A DNA stretch of 33,177 nt from Stutzerimonas stutzeri. Its GTDB lineage: Bacteria > Pseudomonadota > Gammaproteobacteria > Pseudomonadales > Pseudomonadaceae. The notes below the pieces were generated by a model that had not been told where the DNA came from, ran no database searches, and saw nothing but the letters and a program-made list of their open reading frames with translations. The translations under genes were made by a program, and so were the position numbers. The DNA lies in NCBI RefSeq assembly GCF_024448715.1, contig NZ_JAMOHZ010000015.1, forward strand, positions 1 through 33,177, given 5' to 3'. Of the stretch, positions 31,028 to 33,177 are shown one piece after another (within the stretch, counting starts at the first letter, position 1; each line of letters starts with the position of its first letter).

Positions 31028-32208
31028 CGTTACCTCTTGAAGGCGTGCGCATCATCGCCGTCGAACAGTATGGGGCCGGCCCGTTCGGCACCCAGCATCT
31101 GGCTGACCTCGGCGCCGAGGTGATCAAGGTAGAAAACCCGGCGGAGGGTGGGGAAGTCGGCCGCAGTGTCGGTCCGTATTTCTTCGAGAAAGGCGATAGC
31201 CACTTCTATCAGTCGTTCAACCGCAACAAGAAGAGCATCACGCTGGACTTGAAAAACCCGCACGACAAGGGCGTGCTGATCGACCTGATCAAAGATGCCG
31301 ACGCGCTGTTCGACAATCTGCGCGGCGATCTCCCGGCCAAGCTGGGGCTGACTTACGAGCAGTTGAAGGAGCACAATCCCAAGCTTGTCTGCGCGCACCT
31401 GTCGGCCTATGGGCGTGAGGGTTCGCGCAAGGCGTGGCCGGGCTACGACTACCTGATGCAGGCCGAGGCCGGTTACCTGTCGCTCACCGGCGAGCCCGAC
31501 GGTCCGCCGGCGCGCTTCGGTATTTCGATCATCGACATGATGACCGGCACCACGGCGGCGCTGGCGCTGGTCTCGGCGCTGGTCGGTGCGCGCGCCAGCG
31601 GAATAGGGCGGGATGTCGACGTAAGCCTTTATGATGTGGCGATGCATAACCTCAGCTATCTGGCGACCTGGTACCTCAACGAGGGCGTGATGACCGAGCG
31701 GGCGCCCCGTTCGGCACACCCCTCACTGACGCCGAGCCAGCTTTACCGTACGGCCGATGGCTGGATATTCCTGATGTGCAACAAGGAAAAGTTTTGGGCC
31801 GTGCTGGCGAACCTGATCGGCAAGCCGGAGTGGGCGACCGATCCGCGCTATTGCGATTTCAAGGCACGTCTGGCAAATCGCGAGCAACTGACCGAAGAAC
31901 TCGATGCCGTACTGATGACGGCCAGCACCGAGCAATGGCTGCAACGTTTCGGTGGCCAGGTGCCGGCGGCGCCGGTCAATGACGTTGCTCAGGCGCTGGA
32001 TAATTCCTTTGCCAAGGAGCAGGGGCTGATCGTCGAGATGCAGCATCCGGTACGCGGCCCGGTCAAGACCGTGGCCTGCCCGATTCGCTGTCCCGGCGAG
32101 ACGCTACCTACAAAACCCGCGCCCCGGCTCGGTGCCGACACCGAAGCGCTGCTTGCGGAGTTGGATCGTGCGAAGGGGCGCTTCGAACCTCTTATAGGAG
32201 CCAAATGA
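31024..32208 (+). CDS. CaiB/BaiF (family III) CoA-transferase
   Basis: This 394-residue CoA-transferase shows the GVRIIAVEQYGAGPFGTQHLADLGAEVIKVE N terminus, NRNKKSITLDLKN and the nucleophilic aspartate D142 in WPGYDYLMQAEAG. The latter forms the acyl-enzyme with the carboxylic substrate. It activates an acid at the expense of another acyl-CoA, such as succinyl-CoA. The start overlaps the dehydrogenase stop (ATGA), and the ribosome site of the next gene lies within its end. CoA-transferase plus dehydrogenase plus MaoC gives a beta-oxidation-like start for the imported acid. Confidence 0.95.
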   Translation: MTLPLEGVRIIAVEQYGAGPFGTQHLADLGAEVIKVENPAEGGEVGRSVGPYFFEKGDSHFYQSFNRNKKSITLDLKNPHDKGVLIDLIKDADALFDNLRGDLPAKLGLTYEQLKEHNPKLVCAHLSAYGREGSRKAWPGYDYLMQAEAGYLSLTGEPDGPPARFGISIIDMMTGTTAALALVSALVGARASGIGRDVDVSLYDVAMHNLSYLATWYLNEGVMTERAPRSAHPSLTPSQLYRTADGWIFLMCNKEKFWAVLANLIGKPEWATDPRYCDFKARLANREQLTEELDAVLMTASTEQWLQRFGGQVPAAPVNDVAQALDNSFAKEQGLIVEMQHPVRGPVKTVACPIRCPGETLPTKPAPRLGADTEALLAELDRAKGRFEPLIGAK

Positions 32209-32209
32209 T

Positions 32210-32974
32210 ATGAACCAGGGTCTGCCTTCCCTGCTGTCCGGCGGACAACCGCGCTACCTCGTTCTCGCCCAGGCGCTGATCGACGATATCAAGGCGGGGC
32301 GCTACCCGGTGGATAGCCTGTTACCGACCGAACATGAGCTGTGCCAGCAGTTCAGCGTCAGTCGGCATACGGTGCGGGAGGCGATCCGTCGCTTGAGTGA
32401 GCTTGGCCTGATCAGCCGTCAGCAGGGTGTCGGCACGCGGGTCAAGGCCACTCAGGTGGCCTCCCGTTACGTGCAGGCCAGCGAAGGGATCGCCGACCTT
32501 CATCAGTATGTTCGGGATGTGCGTCTGGAAATCGAGTCGATCGAAGACGTGACGCTCGACGACGCGCTCGCCGAGCTGCTGGAAGCCAAACCCGGGCAAA
32601 GCTGGCTGCATGTCAGCGGCCTGCGTCACCGCGAAGGCGATACCGAGCCGCTGGCCCGCTCGGACGTGTATATCAACCGCGCTTACCGCAGCATTGCCGA
32701 GGATCTGGGCGACGGCACGCAGCCCATCTATGCGTTGATCGAGCGACGTTACGGGGTGCATGTGGTCGAGGTCAGCCAGCATCTTAGTGCGGTCAACATC
32801 GGCGAAGCCGACGCTCGATTGCTGAAGGTCGAGCCGGGAGCGGCCGGGCTGCTGGTGGTACGCAAGTATTTCGGTGCCAACCAGGACCTGCTCGAAGTCG
32901 CGATCAGCCTGCATCCGGGTTCACGTTTTAGCTATTCGATCACTCAGCATCTGCGTTTTCAGGGAGAGGCCTGA
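32210..32974 (+). CDS. GntR-family transcriptional regulator with UTRA domain (HutC subfamily)
   Basis: The protein has 254 residues. The winged helix is about 20-85 (ALIDDIKAGRYPVDSLLPTEHELCQQFSVSRHTVREAIRRLSELGLISRQQGVGTRV). The UTRA domain follows from about 100 (LARSDVYINRAYRSIAEDLGDG, then EVSQHLSAVNIGEADARLLKVEPGAAGLLVVRKYF). It starts one base after the CoA-transferase stop. Located inside the operon it would autoregulate; TTGTCCGGACAA at 24910 is the best candidate site. Effector is probably the imported acid. Confidence 0.93.
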   Translation: MNQGLPSLLSGGQPRYLVLAQALIDDIKAGRYPVDSLLPTEHELCQQFSVSRHTVREAIRRLSELGLISRQQGVGTRVKATQVASRYVQASEGIADLHQYVRDVRLEIESIEDVTLDDALAELLEAKPGQSWLHVSGLRHREGDTEPLARSDVYINRAYRSIAEDLGDGTQPIYALIERRYGVHVVEVSQHLSAVNIGEADARLLKVEPGAAGLLVVRKYFGANQDLLEVAISLHPGSRFSYSITQHLRFQGEA

Positions 32975-33177
32975 TGGGCGGAGGCTTTCTCCCGTTGGTG
33001 GTGACGCTGGCAATCCAGGCCCTTGCCTCGATGGCCTCGTTCACCGTGCCGGTGCTGGCACCGGCCGCTGCTCGCGATCTGGCCGGGCCGGTCGCGCTGG
33101 TCGGTGTCTATGTCGCGCTGATCTACCTCAGTGCGATGGTGACCAGTCTGCTCAGTGGGGGCTGGGTGGTCCGTTAC
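32974..33177 (+). CDS. membrane transporter, MFS-like, N-terminal part (cut by window end)
   Basis: The first 68 codons are present. The protein begins MGGGFLPLVVTLAIQALASMASFTVPVLAPAAARDL, then a second helix GPVALVGVYVALIYLSAMVTSLLSGGWVVRY, which looks like the first two helices and the start of the loop of a major facilitator superfamily protein. The ATG overlaps the regulator stop (TGATG), so it is part of the same operon and may be a second route for the acid or an efflux valve. The frame is open to the edge. Confidence 0.72.
   Translation, partial: MGGGFLPLVVTLAIQALASMASFTVPVLAPAAARDLAGPVALVGVYVALIYLSAMVTSLLSGGWVVRY

Overview
The window is high-GC DNA with dense, mostly translationally coupled operons. 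It has the gene content of a Pseudomonas or Stutzerimonas-like gammaproteobacterium: an IclR-type hmgR divergent from hmgA, AzlCD, TRAP and TauABC-type transporters, and many GntR/LysR/IclR regulators. I see no tRNA, rRNA, CRISPR array, transposase or phage gene. Names come from reading motifs, not from a database search.

Region 1 (127-12105) is a divergently arranged catabolic island. On the minus strand, nine genes run from 8850 down to 127: an ABC importer (binding protein, permease, ATPase), an epimerase-like extended SDR, a classical SDR dehydrogenase, an aminohydrolase, an Asp/Glu-racemase-superfamily enzyme with an arylmalonate-decarboxylase-like active site, a D-hydantoinase/dihydropyrimidinase and a hydratase of the fumarylacetoacetate hydrolase fold. 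Most junctions are 1-4 base overlaps or 1-base gaps. On the plus strand, a GntR/FCD regulator, an amidase and a hydantoin-racemase homologue that has lost both catalytic cysteines form the other arm. The intergenic region holds two exact, inverted 13-base copies of a TTGT-S-ACAA operator-like motif. The whole looks like uptake and degradation of a cyclic ureide or another N-heterocycle; the substrate is unknown.

Region 2 (12106-15764) has a structured gene-free stretch with two perfect hairpins, an EamA/DMT exporter, a LysR regulator, and a divergent azlC-azlD pair (branched-chain amino-acid export type).

Region 3 (15925-19476) is the homogentisate module: hmgR, a 17-base palindromic operator, hmgA and fahA, closed by a strong terminator. 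Maleylacetoacetate isomerase is absent from its usual place.

Region 4 (19488-24324, minus strand) is a four-gene operon: MBOAT acyltransferase, FkbH-like HAD/GNAT protein, acyl carrier protein, and membrane-anchored SGNH-like protein. The logic matches DltABCD (load an acyl carrier, move the acyl group across the membrane with an MBOAT, finish with an SGNH protein). The loading enzyme, however, is of the glyceryl-loading FkbH type rather than an adenylating ligase. It is the best candidate in the window for an undescribed system: envelope or polysaccharide decoration with a glycerate-derived group.

Region 5 (24881-33177, plus strand) starts with a readable sigma-70 promoter overlapped downstream by a 12-base palindrome. 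It continues as one operon: MaoC hydratase, TRAP transporter (DctP, Q, M), MmgE/PrpD protein, acyl-CoA dehydrogenase, family III CoA-transferase, GntR/UTRA repressor, and the start of an MFS-like membrane protein cut by the window end. It suggests import, CoA activation, dehydrogenation and hydration of an unidentified organic acid.
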